From: Thermodesulfovibrionia bacterium | GTDB lineage: Bacteria > Nitrospirota > Thermodesulfovibrionia > JACRGW01 | Reading direction: 5' to 3' | Assembly (NCBI GenBank): GCA_919902995.1 | Contig: CAKKSD010000016.1 | Coordinates: forward strand, 1 to 33,499 | DNA: 33,499 nt | In this document: one piece after another, positions 1 to 7,882 of the stretch | Numbering within the stretch: the stretch's first letter is position 1 | Layout of the letters: the number at the start of each line of letters is the position of its first letter | Notes under the pieces: generated by a model | Databases searched by the model: none | Told to the model about the DNA's origin: nothing | What the model saw: only the letters and a program-made list of their open reading frames with translations | Translations under genes and position numbers: made by a program

Positions 1-2
1 GG

Positions 3-30
3 CACTTAGGATACTATTTTATCCTAAGTG
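3..30. repeat. Perfect 11-bp palindrome beside a truncated gene
   Basis: An 11-bp inverted repeat (CACTTAGGATA at 3-13 and its complement at 20-30) with a 6-nt spacer lies just beyond the stop codon of the minus-strand restriction-type gene. No T-run follows on the minus strand, so it is not a convincing intrinsic terminator. It could be the end of a mobile element that cut the gene short, because the protein stops far before its family's usual length. The sequence left of base 1 is not available. Confidence 0.5.
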
Positions 31-40
31 TTGCACTTCC

Positions 41-703
41 TTATTGAACTGGGGGATTTCTTTTGTGGATATCCTTTGCAAGTTCTGTCCTCCAGATAGT
101 CAGGTCTTCAAGAAAGGATTTATCAGGCGGGATTCTTAATCTCTTGCTCTTTGTGTCTTTAGGGAGTAATGACTCTAATGAACCCTGTTCAACCCTTTCT
201 CTGGACAGCTCCCAAAGCTTTTCGATCTTATCAATGTAATCTGTATATTTGAGAGCGAATATTAAGCCTTCATCAGGAAATCTTGGATTTGGCTTTAAGG
301 AGGCATCAAAGAGCTTGAATTCTTCAAAGTCTGTGAGGATTACAAAATAAACCTCTTTAGTTGACCAGGCATAACTTTTTGCCTGTAAGATATTGTTTAT
401 ATCATCAAGGGCAACTGATGGAGCCTTTGCCTCGATAAAGAACTTTGTAGCTCCATTTATCCTGAAATTATAATCAGGCCTTCCGGTGGTTTCGGGTGAG
501 AGCTCAACAATGACATCCCTCTCATGGGGAGGCTTTTGTGCCTTGTTCTCTATGTCCCATCCGAGGGCTTTAAAGAAGGGGTTTATGAAATCTATCCTGA
601 CCTGTGCTTCGGGGTAGCCCTTTGAAAGATAGTGGTTTCTGTCCTTTTCGAACTTTGTTATTAAAGACTTAAGTCTTTCTCTAAAGGATTCTATGTCCTG
701 CAC
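41..703 (-). pseudogene. Truncated type I/IIG restriction enzyme N-terminal (HSDR_N-like) protein
   Basis: The 220-residue product resembles the N-terminal nuclease region that opens HsdR-like and Eco57I-type restriction-modification proteins. Visible nuclease elements are the GRPDY segment near residue 74 and FFIEAKAPS near 88, a PD-(D/E)XK-type D...E-x-K pattern. Family members normally continue for several hundred residues into a methylase or helicase region. Here the reading ends abruptly after HKRNP, where homologues go on, so this is probably a 5' remnant. The start is GTG at 703: an extended -10 box (TGCTATAAT, 710-718) ends 6 nt upstream and there is no Shine-Dalgarno, so the transcript may be leaderless. 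No methylase or specificity gene lies nearby in the window. A stand-alone nuclease-domain protein cannot be excluded. Confidence 0.6.
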
Positions 704-960
704 AGGGAGATTATAGCAGATAAGTCCTCAACCTTAAACCTGAATTATTCAAGATTTACTAAAATGTCATTGCGAGAAGGCCCGATTAAATCGGGACGAC
801 GAAGCAATCTTGGTCATTAAAAGATGAGATTCTTCGGCTTCGCTCAGAATGACAGAAAGTGAAGGGATCAGAATGACGGTCTATATTATTCTGGATTCCC
901 GTTTGCACGGGAATGACAAAGAAAAAAATTTAACGCAGGCTAAAGCCTGCGGCTACAAAG
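704..960. repeat. Gene-free stretch packed with interspersed repeats
   Basis: This gap holds four short repeat units of types seen elsewhere in the window. At 766-812 is a GTCATTGCGAG...CGACGAAGCAATCTTG unit, the same family as 27947-27980. At 826-853 is a GAGATTCTTCGGCTTCGCTCAGAATGAC-type unit. At 891-917 is a CTGGATTCCCG...CGGGAATGAC unit, related to those at 3704-3794 and 7412-7506. At 935-950 is the small palindrome GCAGGCTAAAGCCTGC, just downstream of the proS stop. No gene is seen here. Confidence 0.75.
710..718 (-). promoter_or_regulatory. Extended -10 promoter for the truncated restriction gene
   Basis: On the minus strand the sequence reads TGCTATAAT, a perfect extended -10 element, 6 nt before the GTG at 703. 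The -35 region is poor. Transcription would begin at or next to the start codon. Confidence 0.5.
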
Positions 961-2640
961 CTATTTCCTGAAGAATGAGATCATCCCCGCCATATCTTCA
1001 ACCTTAAACCTTCTTTTCTCTCCTGACCTTCTCTCCTTTACCTCTACCATCCCCTCTTTCAGGTTCTTCTCGCCTATAACAATCTGATAGGGGATACCTA
1101 TGAGGTCTGCGTCCTTGAATTTTACTCCTGCCCTTTCATCCCTGTCGTCAATTAGAACCTCAATCCTATTACTTTCAAGTCCGCTATAAATTCTTTCTGA
1201 CACATCGGTTGTTTTAGGGTCTTTACTGTTGAGTGGAAGAATGTGAGCTTGGAAAGGAGAGATTGATTGTGGCCAGATGATTCCGTTTTGGTCGTGGTTT
1301 TGTTCGATAGCAGAGGCTGCAATCCTTGCAGGGCCTATCCCGTAGCTTCCCATAACGATAGGTCGTTCTTCTCCCTTTTCGTCCAGATAATTTGCCTTAA
1401 GGTGAATGGAGTATTTGATTCCGAGTTTAAATATATTTCCTACCTCAATCGCCTTCTCTATCCTTAAAGGTTTACTGCAGGAAGGACAGCCTTCCCCTTC
1501 TTTTGTAATATGAATATCAAAATACTCTGCCTTGAAATCCCTGGTAGGTGTGATTCCTTTTGTATGGTATCCCTCTTTATTCGACCCGGAGACATAAACA
1601 CCCTCTTTAAGAGAGCTATCAGCAATCTTCCTTATGTTATGCCCCATAGGCCCAATGAACCCTGACTCAACACCGAGCAACTCCTTTACCTCATCCCGGT
1701 GGGCAGGTCTGAAATTTCCTATGATCTTTTTTAGCTTTTTCTCATGGAGTGTCTGATCACCTCGTACTAAGGCAAGGACAGGACCATCTTCACCCATAAC
1801 CATGATAGATTTTATGAAAAACTCTGGAGCAATATTTAAATAAGATGTTACCTCCTCTATCGTCCTTTTCTCAGGGGTCTCGACCTCCTCAAGCTTCCAT
1901 GATGGAAATTTGGGTATAAGGGGGATCGCTCTTGCAATCTCAATGTTCGCCCCATAGCCGCAATTATCACACAAGGTGATTTCGTCTTCACCGGCAGGAC
2001 TCGGTGCCATAAACTCATGGGACATTCCTCCTCCCATTATTCCGGGATCAGATTCAACCATATAAAATTTCAGTCCGCATCTTGAGAAGATTTTTCTATA
2101 TGCCTTTTCATGGATCCTGTAGCTTTCTTCAAGACCTGACTCATCTATATCAAAACTGTAGGAATCCTTCATTAAGAATTCCCTTGTTCTCAGAACACCG
2201 CTCTTCGGTCTTGCCTCATCCCTGAGCTTCGTCTGTATCTGATACCATATTTGGGGGAGTTCACGATAGGACCGGATCTCTTTCGAAGCAAGCCAGGTCA
2301 TAACCTCCTCATGGGTCATACCGAGACACATATCCCTTCCCCCACGGTCCTTGAGTCTGAACATCTCGTCACCTATATCATGCCATCTGCCTGTCTCCTG
2401 CCAGAGTTCTGCGGGATGAAGAAGTGGTAGGGTAAGCTCCTGACCTCCTATGGTGTTCATCTCCTCCCTTATTATCCTGTTTATCTTTTCTATAACCCTC
2501 CAGCCTAAAGGGAGATATATGTATAAACCAGCCGCCAACTGCCTTACGAAACCTGCCCTCATCATGAGTTTATGGCTTATAGCCTCTGCCTCTGAGGGAT
2601 TCTCTTTTAATGTGGGGATTAAGAGTTTTGAGAATCGCAT
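961..2640 (-). CDS. proS: Prolyl-tRNA synthetase
   Basis: This cytoplasmic class II aminoacyl-tRNA synthetase charges tRNA-Pro with proline. At 559 residues it matches the usual bacterial ProS of about 560-570. The N-terminal catalytic core starts MRFSKLLIPT and includes GMTHEE near residue 107 and LRTREFLMKDSYSF near 150. An inserted editing domain that hydrolyses mischarged Ala-tRNA occupies roughly residues 235-395. The core resumes with MGSYGIGPAR near 430, followed by the anticodon-binding domain. The start is ATG at 2640 with a GAGG Shine-Dalgarno. It overlaps the 3' end of ispG by 22 bp, so the two are almost certainly co-transcribed and translationally coupled. All expected regions are present and nothing appears broken. 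Confidence 0.97.
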   Translation of the reverse strand: MRFSKLLIPTLKENPSEAEAISHKLMMRAGFVRQLAAGLYIYLPLGWRVIEKINRIIREEMNTIGGQELTLPLLHPAELWQETGRWHDIGDEMFRLKDRGGRDMCLGMTHEEVMTWLASKEIRSYRELPQIWYQIQTKLRDEARPKSGVLRTREFLMKDSYSFDIDESGLEESYRIHEKAYRKIFSRCGLKFYMVESDPGIMGGGMSHEFMAPSPAGEDEITLCDNCGYGANIEIARAIPLIPKFPSWKLEEVETPEKRTIEEVTSYLNIAPEFFIKSIMVMGEDGPVLALVRGDQTLHEKKLKKIIGNFRPAHRDEVKELLGVESGFIGPMGHNIRKIADSSLKEGVYVSGSNKEGYHTKGITPTRDFKAEYFDIHITKEGEGCPSCSKPLRIEKAIEVGNIFKLGIKYSIHLKANYLDEKGEERPIVMGSYGIGPARIAASAIEQNHDQNGIIWPQSISPFQAHILPLNSKDPKTTDVSERIYSGLESNRIEVLIDDRDERAGVKFKDADLIGIPYQIVIGEKNLKEGMVEVKERRSGEKRRFKVEDMAGMISFFRK

Positions 2641-3683
2641 AGGTCCTCTACCTCTTTGACTAATATATCTGCAAGGTCTTTCTCTCTCACCTTCTTTACA
2701 ACCTCTCCTTTTCTGAAAAGTATACCCAATCCTTTTCCTCCTGCAATTCCTATATCTGCTGCCTTTGCCTCACCCGGACCATTCACGATACATCCCATCA
2801 CAGCCACATCAATAGGTTTTGTTTTACCCTGGAGTCTTCTCTCCACTTCCTTTGTTAGACCGATTATATCAATTTCGCACCTTCCGCAGGTAGGGCAGGA
2901 GATAATATTTACGCCATGCTCCCTTAGTCCCAATGCCTTAAGGATTTCGTAGGCAACCCTCACCTCTTCTACTGGGTCATCAGTAAGAGAGACCCTTATG
3001 GTATCTCCTATTCCACCATAGAGTAAGATACCTAGGCCTATAGCGGATTTGACCGTTCCTGGTATAATAGGACCTGCTTCTGAAATACCGATATGGAGGG
3101 GGTAATCAAACCTCTTTGAGAAGAGCCGGTATGCCGAAACAGTTGTAAGGACATCAGAAGATTTGAGGGACACCTTTATTTCTCTGAAATCCATATCCTC
3201 GAGTATCCTTATCTCTTCCTCAGCACTCTTTACAAGGGCTTCAGGGGTGTGTCCATATTCTTTTAATATCTCCTTTTTGAGTGATCCGGAATTGACGCCG
3301 ATCCTTATAGGTATACCTCTTTCTTTGACTGCCCTCACAACCTCTTCAACCTTCCACCTATCACCTATATTACCCGGGTTTATCCTGAGTCCATCCACGC
3401 CTTTATCGATAGCCTTGAGTGCGAGTCTATAATCGAAGTGTATGTCAGCAACGAGAGGGATAGAGATCCTTTCTTTTATTTTATTGAGTACCCCTGCTGC
3501 ATCCCTGTTAAGGACAGCCACCCTCACAATCTCGCATCCGGCATCTGCCAGTTTCTTTATCTGTGATACGGTTGCCTCTATATCCCTTGTATCGGTATTC
3601 GTCATTGACTGGACAACGATAGGTGCACCTCCACCGATTTTTACGCCGCCGACATTAATCTGTCTTGTCTTTCTTCTATTCAT
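2619..3683 (-). CDS. ispG: 4-hydroxy-3-methylbut-2-enyl diphosphate synthase
   Basis: IspG (GcpE) converts methylerythritol cyclodiphosphate to HMBPP in the MEP isoprenoid pathway, using a [4Fe-4S] cluster. The sequence shows the N-terminal TIM-barrel with VQSMTNTDTRD, VADIHFDYRLAL and GLRINPGNIG. The C-terminal cluster region has CPTCGRCE and CIVNGPGEAKAAD, which supply the cluster cysteines and a glutamate. An upstream ATG at 3707 would add eight residues, but that codon lies inside an interspersed repeat (3704-3794). I therefore prefer the ATG at 3683, giving MNRRKTRQINVGG, the common family N-terminus. It is the upstream partner of proS. A 200-bp gap with repeats separates it from mltG. 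Confidence 0.95.
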   Translation of the reverse strand: MNRRKTRQINVGGVKIGGGAPIVVQSMTNTDTRDIEATVSQIKKLADAGCEIVRVAVLNRDAAGVLNKIKERISIPLVADIHFDYRLALKAIDKGVDGLRINPGNIGDRWKVEEVVRAVKERGIPIRIGVNSGSLKKEILKEYGHTPEALVKSAEEEIRILEDMDFREIKVSLKSSDVLTTVSAYRLFSKRFDYPLHIGISEAGPIIPGTVKSAIGLGILLYGGIGDTIRVSLTDDPVEEVRVAYEILKALGLREHGVNIISCPTCGRCEIDIIGLTKEVERRLQGKTKPIDVAVMGCIVNGPGEAKAADIGIAGGKGLGILFRKGEVVKKVREKDLADILVKEVEDLCDSQNS

Positions 3684-3703
3684 TTTAATTAGACTCTTCG
3701 TTG

Positions 3704-3794
3704 TCATTCCTGTGAAAACAGGAATCCAGAGAAAACTAAGAATCTGGATTCCGCATTCCCCATTTTCATGAGGACAAGCAAGTGCGGAATGACG
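3704..3794. repeat. Palindromic interspersed repeat (GTCATTCCTG...CGGAATGAC)
   Basis: The unit opens with GTCATTCCTGTGAAAACAGG and closes with GTGCGGAATGAC, so its ends are inverted copies. An internal AATCTGGATTCCG adds a second inverted pair with the left end. The same family occurs at 891-917 and 7412-7506. It lies between mltG and ispG and donates a spurious ATG to ispG. Confidence 0.7.
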
Positions 3795-3890
3795 GACTTA
3801 TTTTTCATATATTCATGAACTTGATACCTCGCAACTCTACCGTGGGGTAGTCAATTTGTTGGTGGAACTTTGAACACTTGAATTTTATTC

Positions 3891-4898
3891 TCATCCCCCT
3901 GTCTTTTTCTCCCTGTATTTGATAACTGCTTCATGATGTTCTGAAGCGGTCCTCGAGAAATGGTGTGTACCGTCGTTCTTCGAAACAAAGAATAGATAAT
4001 TCACATCTGCAGGATAGAGGGCAGCCTTGATAGACTTAAATCCTGGGTTAGCAATAGGACCTGGCGGAAGCCCGGCAATCCTGTAAGTATTATAGGGAGA
4101 TTTATTCTTAAGGTCTTTCTTAGTTATCTTCTCATTAAGCCGTTTTATTCCGTAGATAGCGGTAGGGTCTGCCTGAAGGGGCATCCGTTTCTTTAGACGG
4201 TTGTGATATACAGCAGAAACAAGTGGTCTCTCTGAATCTACCTGTGCTTCACGCTCTATTATGGATGCAAGGGTTATCACCTGACTTATAGTAAAACCTA
4301 TCTCCTTTGCACGCTTCTCTATATCAGGTGTAATAACCTCCCTGAATCTGTTAATCATCCTCTCTGCTATCTCCTTGGATGTCATCCCCTTAGGAATGAG
4401 ATATGTATCAGGGGAAAGATAGCCTTCGAGACTCTTTGCTTCAAAACCGAGTGATTTAACAAATCCCCGATCATTGGTTATAGAAGTAAAACCCTCTTTC
4501 TTTGCTAGTCCAACCTTATCAATAATCTCAGCTATGTCTTCTATAGCCATCCCCTCAGGTATGGTCAGAGAGTATTCAATGATCATTCCCTTCTTGAAAG
4601 TCCTGAGGATTCCTATCATAGACATAGAAGAGCTGAGACTGTAATACCCTGACCTCACCTTTTTAGTAATTCCATAGGTCCTACCGAAGATATCAAAGGC
4701 GTATCCCCATTTAATAATTCCTTCCTTTTTGAGGGTTGCTGTTATCTCTTTGAAGTTCATTCCCTTTGAGATAACAATTTCTTTCCATTCTCCCCCAGGA
4801 GAATGGGGGAGGAAGAGTACAATATATAAATGGATGAGGCCTGCTATAATCAGTCCAACAAGGGTTATAATCAAAAGGTCTTTTGTGTTTTTTGTCAT
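3891..4898 (-). CDS. mltG: Endolytic murein transglycosylase MltG (YceG-like)
   Basis: MltG cleaves nascent glycan strands in the inner-membrane/periplasm space and so sets chain length in peptidoglycan synthesis. The 335-residue protein has a short cytoplasmic N-terminus, one membrane anchor at about residues 10-30, then a LysM-like region and the YceG catalytic domain. Recognisable motifs are TLASIIEREAQ (catalytic Glu, about residue 217), SAVYHNRLKK, MPLQADPTAIYG and SPYNTYRIAGLPPGPIANPG. The start codon shares one base with the ruvX stop (TAATG), so translation is coupled to ruvX. The ruvX-mltG pairing is common in bacteria. Domain content appears complete. Confidence 0.96.
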   Translation of the reverse strand: MTKNTKDLLIITLVGLIIAGLIHLYIVLFLPHSPGGEWKEIVISKGMNFKEITATLKKEGIIKWGYAFDIFGRTYGITKKVRSGYYSLSSSMSMIGILRTFKKGMIIEYSLTIPEGMAIEDIAEIIDKVGLAKKEGFTSITNDRGFVKSLGFEAKSLEGYLSPDTYLIPKGMTSKEIAERMINRFREVITPDIEKRAKEIGFTISQVITLASIIEREAQVDSERPLVSAVYHNRLKKRMPLQADPTAIYGIKRLNEKITKKDLKNKSPYNTYRIAGLPPGPIANPGFKSIKAALYPADVNYLFFVSKNDGTHHFSRTASEHHEAVIKYREKKTGG

Positions 4899-5314
4899 TA
4901 TTCTGTAGCTTTCCGATCTAAATAACCCTGAAGGATAAATTGGGCGGCAAGTTTATCCTTTAAACCTTTACGCTTCTTTCTGCTCATGTCTGCTTCGAGT
5001 AAGACCTTCTCAGCGCTTACTGTACTCAGTCTTTCATCCCAGAGTAATACAGGAAGGGATAAGGCAGTTTTTAATCTCTCAACAAAGGTTATTACCTTCT
5101 TTCCCTGAGGACCGATAGATCCATTCATGTTTTTAGGAAGACCGACAAGGATCTCTTTAACACCGTATTCCTCAATTATCTCTTTTATACTCGAAAGTTC
5201 TTCATTAAATCCCTTTCTGATAAGTGTCTTTAATCCCTGGGCGGTCCATCCCATCTCATCACTTACAGCAATCCCTATCGTCTTATCCCCTATGTCAAGT
5301 CCAAGAATTCTCAT
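4898..5314 (-). CDS. ruvX: Putative pre-16S rRNA nuclease / Holliday-junction resolvase-like YqgF
   Basis: This 138-residue RNase H-fold protein belongs to the YqgF/RuvX family, implicated in 16S rRNA 5'-end processing and once proposed as a Holliday-junction resolvase. The first strand [14 protein letters not shown] carries the catalytic Asp of Dx[19 protein letters not shown] and [13 protein letters not shown] supply the remaining acidic residues. Length and motif order are typical. The start is fixed by the family N-terminus. A perfect 10-bp palindrome ends only a few bases before the ATG and contains the sole GGAG, so expression may be controlled there. It is the first gene of the minus-strand ruvX-mltG unit. 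Confidence 0.95.
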   Translation of the reverse strand: MRILGLDIGDKTIGIAVSDEMGWTAQGLKTLIRKGFNEELSSIKEIIEEYGVKEILVGLPKNMNGSIGPQGKKVITFVERLKTALSLPVLLWDERLSTVSAEKVLLEADMSRKKRKGLKDKLAAQFILQGYLDRKATE

Positions 5315-5319
5315 AATTA

Positions 5320-5347
5320 AAACGGCTCCGATTAATTGGAGCCGTTT
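5320..5347 (-). promoter_or_regulatory. 28-bp perfect palindrome just before ruvX
   Basis: AAACGGCTCC at 5320-5329 and GGAGCCGTTT at 5338-5347 form a perfect 10-bp inverted repeat with an 8-nt spacer, ending 5 nt before the ruvX ATG. On the minus strand the right arm contains GGAG, the only Shine-Dalgarno-like sequence. It could be an operator straddling the transcription start, or a hairpin hiding the ribosome site. Confidence 0.6.
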
Positions 5348-5348
5348 G

Positions 5349-5377
5349 ATATTATCATAATTAATATAGGTTGTAAA
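5349..5377 (-). promoter_or_regulatory. Candidate sigma70 promoter for ruvX-mltG
   Basis: The minus strand shows TTTACA (5377-5372), a 17-nt spacer and TAATAT (5354-5349). The -35 matches 5 of 6 consensus bases and the -10 matches 4 of 6. The predicted start near 5342 falls inside the palindrome that precedes ruvX. Confidence 0.4.
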
Positions 5378-5495
5378 GATTTAGTGATATGGAAAGAATT
5401 TATATAAAGAGATTTTTCTTGACACTAAAGGAGAAAAGTGGTAGGAATAACAAGCATAAATTCTATCTGACTGGAACCTATTTAGGGGAGGCAAT

Positions 5496-7325
5496 ATGGG
5501 AAAAATAAAGAGAGGGTTCTCCTTTTTACTTTTTCTTTTTATACTTATCTTTTTATTATTATCAGACCACCAGGAAGCAAAAGGCACCACTATAACAGTC
5601 AAGCCAGGTAAGTTCAGCCATTTTATTCTTCATATTCCCTCTGCTCCCATAGCTGGCGAGAATTCTATTCTAAGACTGCAGTCTTTTGATATCTATAATA
5701 ATTTCATAACAGATTTTAATGAAACCGGTAAAGATTTTGAGATACATGTTTCAGGTAGCGCCCAGGTGGAGCCCAAGGTGTTGAAGGCATCAAGTTTCAG
5801 GGGTGGAAGTGCACTCGTAAATATCAGAGATAAAAAGGCAGAGACTGTAACCCTCTCCATCTTTGAAATGGGAGGAACATTACCGATACTATCAAAAGAG
5901 ATCACCGTAAGGCCTAATAAGCCAGATCACTTTGTCCTTCAGTCACCCTCTCAGGTAAAGGCAGGAGAATCCTTTGAGATAAAAGTGATTGCGAGGGATG
6001 CCTTTGAAAATATACTCGTGGATGATTCAGGGTTAGGGAAAAACTTCAAGGTTAATATAGCAGGAACAGGCGGGCTTAAATACACTGATACCGGGACTTT
6101 GAATTTCAGGGCGGGGGTTGCAACCGCAGGGTTTGTTCCGGGTAAGGTTGGTGAGGCAACAATAGAGATTTATGATTCACTCTCTGGGAGCAGAGGTAAA
6201 ACTACTTCAATAAGAATCATGCCTTCAGGTCTGAGTTCCTTTAGTGTGCAGACCCCTAAGGAGGGTGTGGCAGGAAATCCCTTTGAGGTTATTATAACTG
6301 CCCTTGATTCTCACGGGAACCTTGTAACTAATTACGATACAGTAGGTGATGGTGTAATACTAACTTCCAACGGGAAAGGAAGGATTCACCCTGACCGTAT
6401 TTCCCCTTCTGAATTCAGGGGTGGCAATGCCATTGCTAAGGTTGTCTATGAAGTCGCAGAAAATATACAGGTAGTAGCCACAGAGAGTAATAAAAGAGAG
6501 CGCGGAAGAAGCGGGGTTGTTAATATAAGACCGGCGACACCCGACCACTTCATTGTAACTTCGCCCAAGACAGCCTCAGCCGGACAGGGTTTCAAACTTA
6601 GGATAGAGGCATTTGATAGATTTAAAAACCTTATCCCTGATTATAATTTAATCGGAGGCGATGTTTATCTTAGCACGACAGGATCAGGTACACTTAATCC
6701 TTCTGTCATTCCTTCCTCGGAATTCATTAATGGATTAGCAGTAATAAATACCACTTATGATAAGGCAGAGTCCTTTTCAATAACAGCGAGGATGGCCCAT
6801 AGGAGGGAGGCTATAAAAATTGAAGAGAAAAAGGAAGAGGTCAAGCCGCCAGTAAAGAAGGTCGAACTGTTACCTCCAAAAGTTGCAGAAGAAAAACCCA
6901 AACCTGTTCTACCTAAGGTTAAGAAAGAAATTGCAAAGAAGCCCGAGGAAAAGAAACCCGAACCGCAGGAGGTAAAGAAGCCTGAACCAAAAAAGGGGGT
7001 CAGTCGTGGACCCTATGAGGTAAGCAATATCGGAATTGTTGAGAGTAAAAAAAGGGCAGTTGTTATTGTAACCTCAAATGGCGTCCTCGATCATACTGCC
7101 TCTCTTGTTACAAAGGATGGAAAGAGGTGGCTTAGCCTCAAGGTCTCACCTGCTGTGAGGAAGATGGAAAAGAAACAGCGGCTTAAATCGTCATTTGTTG
7201 GTGATGTAGTCCTGGAAGAAGAGAAAGATGTCCTGAACATAATGCTGGAGATACTCCCTGAGAAGGTTAAATATGAGACTAAGATTTCCAGGAATTCTAT
7301 AACGGTAACATTTACTGCACAGTAA
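5496..7325 (+). CDS. Exported Ig-like repeat protein with C-terminal AMIN-like domain
   Basis: This 609-residue protein starts with a basic N-terminus and a long hydrophobic stretch (residues 9-23), a signal peptide or anchor. Four consecutive repeats of about 100 residues follow (about 31-140, 141-240, 241-345, 346-440). Each opens with a phrase like PDHFVLQSPSQVKAGESFEI, contains A-x-D-x-x-x-N, and includes an SEFRGG/NFRAG turn, the pattern of bacterial Ig-like modules. A Lys/Pro/Glu-rich linker (about 440-505) resembles the periplasm-spanning linkers of TonB-type proteins. Residues about 510-609 look like an AMIN domain, as in PilQ and AmiC, which bind peptidoglycan or help localise envelope proteins. 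A strong GGGGAGG site precedes the ATG. It stands alone between two non-coding regions. The exact function is unknown. Confidence 0.8.
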   Translation: MGKIKRGFSFLLFLFILIFLLLSDHQEAKGTTITVKPGKFSHFILHIPSAPIAGENSILRLQSFDIYNNFITDFNETGKDFEIHVSGSAQVEPKVLKASSFRGGSALVNIRDKKAETVTLSIFEMGGTLPILSKEITVRPNKPDHFVLQSPSQVKAGESFEIKVIARDAFENILVDDSGLGKNFKVNIAGTGGLKYTDTGTLNFRAGVATAGFVPGKVGEATIEIYDSLSGSRGKTTSIRIMPSGLSSFSVQTPKEGVAGNPFEVIITALDSHGNLVTNYDTVGDGVILTSNGKGRIHPDRISPSEFRGGNAIAKVVYEVAENIQVVATESNKRERGRSGVVNIRPATPDHFIVTSPKTASAGQGFKLRIEAFDRFKNLIPDYNLIGGDVYLSTTGSGTLNPSVIPSSEFINGLAVINTTYDKAESFSITARMAHRREAIKIEEKKEEVKPPVKKVELLPPKVAEEKPKPVLPKVKKEIAKKPEEKKPEPQEVKKPEPKKGVSRGPYEVSNIGIVESKKRAVVIVTSNGVLDHTASLVTKDGKRWLSLKVSPAVRKMEKKQRLKSSFVGDVVLEEEKDVLNIMLEILPEKVKYETKISRNSITVTFTAQ

Positions 7326-7345
7326 AAAATAGGAATAAATGAACC

Positions 7346-7555
7346 TCCCCGCAGCAAGCTACGGGGTATCTAAAAAAATTCAAATCGCATGCTGTTATTC
7401 CTGCCCCTTCTGTCATTCCTGCGGAAGCAAGAATCAAGTATACAGATGTGATAGTTTCCAGCTTATGCGTGAATAACGTTTGGATTCCTGTTTTCACAGG
7501 AATGACAGCTTAAGTTATTTTGATTTTGATACCCTGCGGTCTCTGCCGCAGGGTA
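7346..7555. repeat. Nested inverted-repeat (MITE-like) element
   Basis: The outer arms are CCCCGCAGC...GCTACGGGG followed by TATCTAAAAA (from 7347) and, inverted on the right, GATTTTGATACCCTGCGG with a perfect 10-bp hairpin at 7530-7555 (TACCCTGCGG, loop TCTCTG). Inside lies a second inverted pair, GTCATTCCTGCGGAAGC (7412) against TTCACAGGAATGAC (7493-7506). The nested layout suggests one repeat inserted into another. The left hairpin may also end transcription of the Ig/AMIN gene. Confidence 0.65.
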
Positions 7556-7882
7556 ATTTATTCTTTCAGGCACAAGTGATACGGTTGTCATATCAGTAAG
7601 GCCTGCGTGCCAAGGGTCGAGTACAAGATGGGATCTCAGGCTGGAATGTCCAAAGACTGCTTCTCCGTAGGCATATTGTGAGTAAAGTTAAGCATTTTTT
7701 AACTTAATAGAATAGATTGACAATCAAGAGAAAGAGGCGTATTATTTGAATATAAACTCTGTTTAAAATATTAAAAACTTCCTGAGAGGGCAGAGATGAT
7801 GCAGTTTATCGGGATTTTCTATTCAGAGATTTTCTCTTCTTCAAATTACCTGTCAACAAACAAACCTTATGGAGATTAAATA
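7556..7882. other. Non-coding leader region of the 12-kb secretion-like locus
   Basis: No convincing gene is present. The minus strand is open from about 7690 to 7549 in one frame but has no usable start or ribosome site. The functional content I can see is the promoter at 7717-7745 and a leader of about 130 nt before the ATG at 7883, which has a GGAG ribosome site. Confidence 0.5.
7717..7745 (+). promoter_or_regulatory. Strong sigma70 promoter driving the 7.9-19.9 kb gene run
   Basis: A perfect TTGACA (7717-7722), a 17-nt spacer and TATTAT (7740-7745, one mismatch from consensus) predict a start near 7752. This would leave a leader of about 130 nt before the lipoprotein gene at 7883. It is one of the best consensus promoters in the window and the only obvious one ahead of the locus. 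Confidence 0.75.

Noticed and set aside
935-950. GCAGGCTAAAGCCTGC as the proS terminator
   Set aside because: It has almost no loop and no T-run on the minus strand, and is better explained as a common interspersed palindrome.
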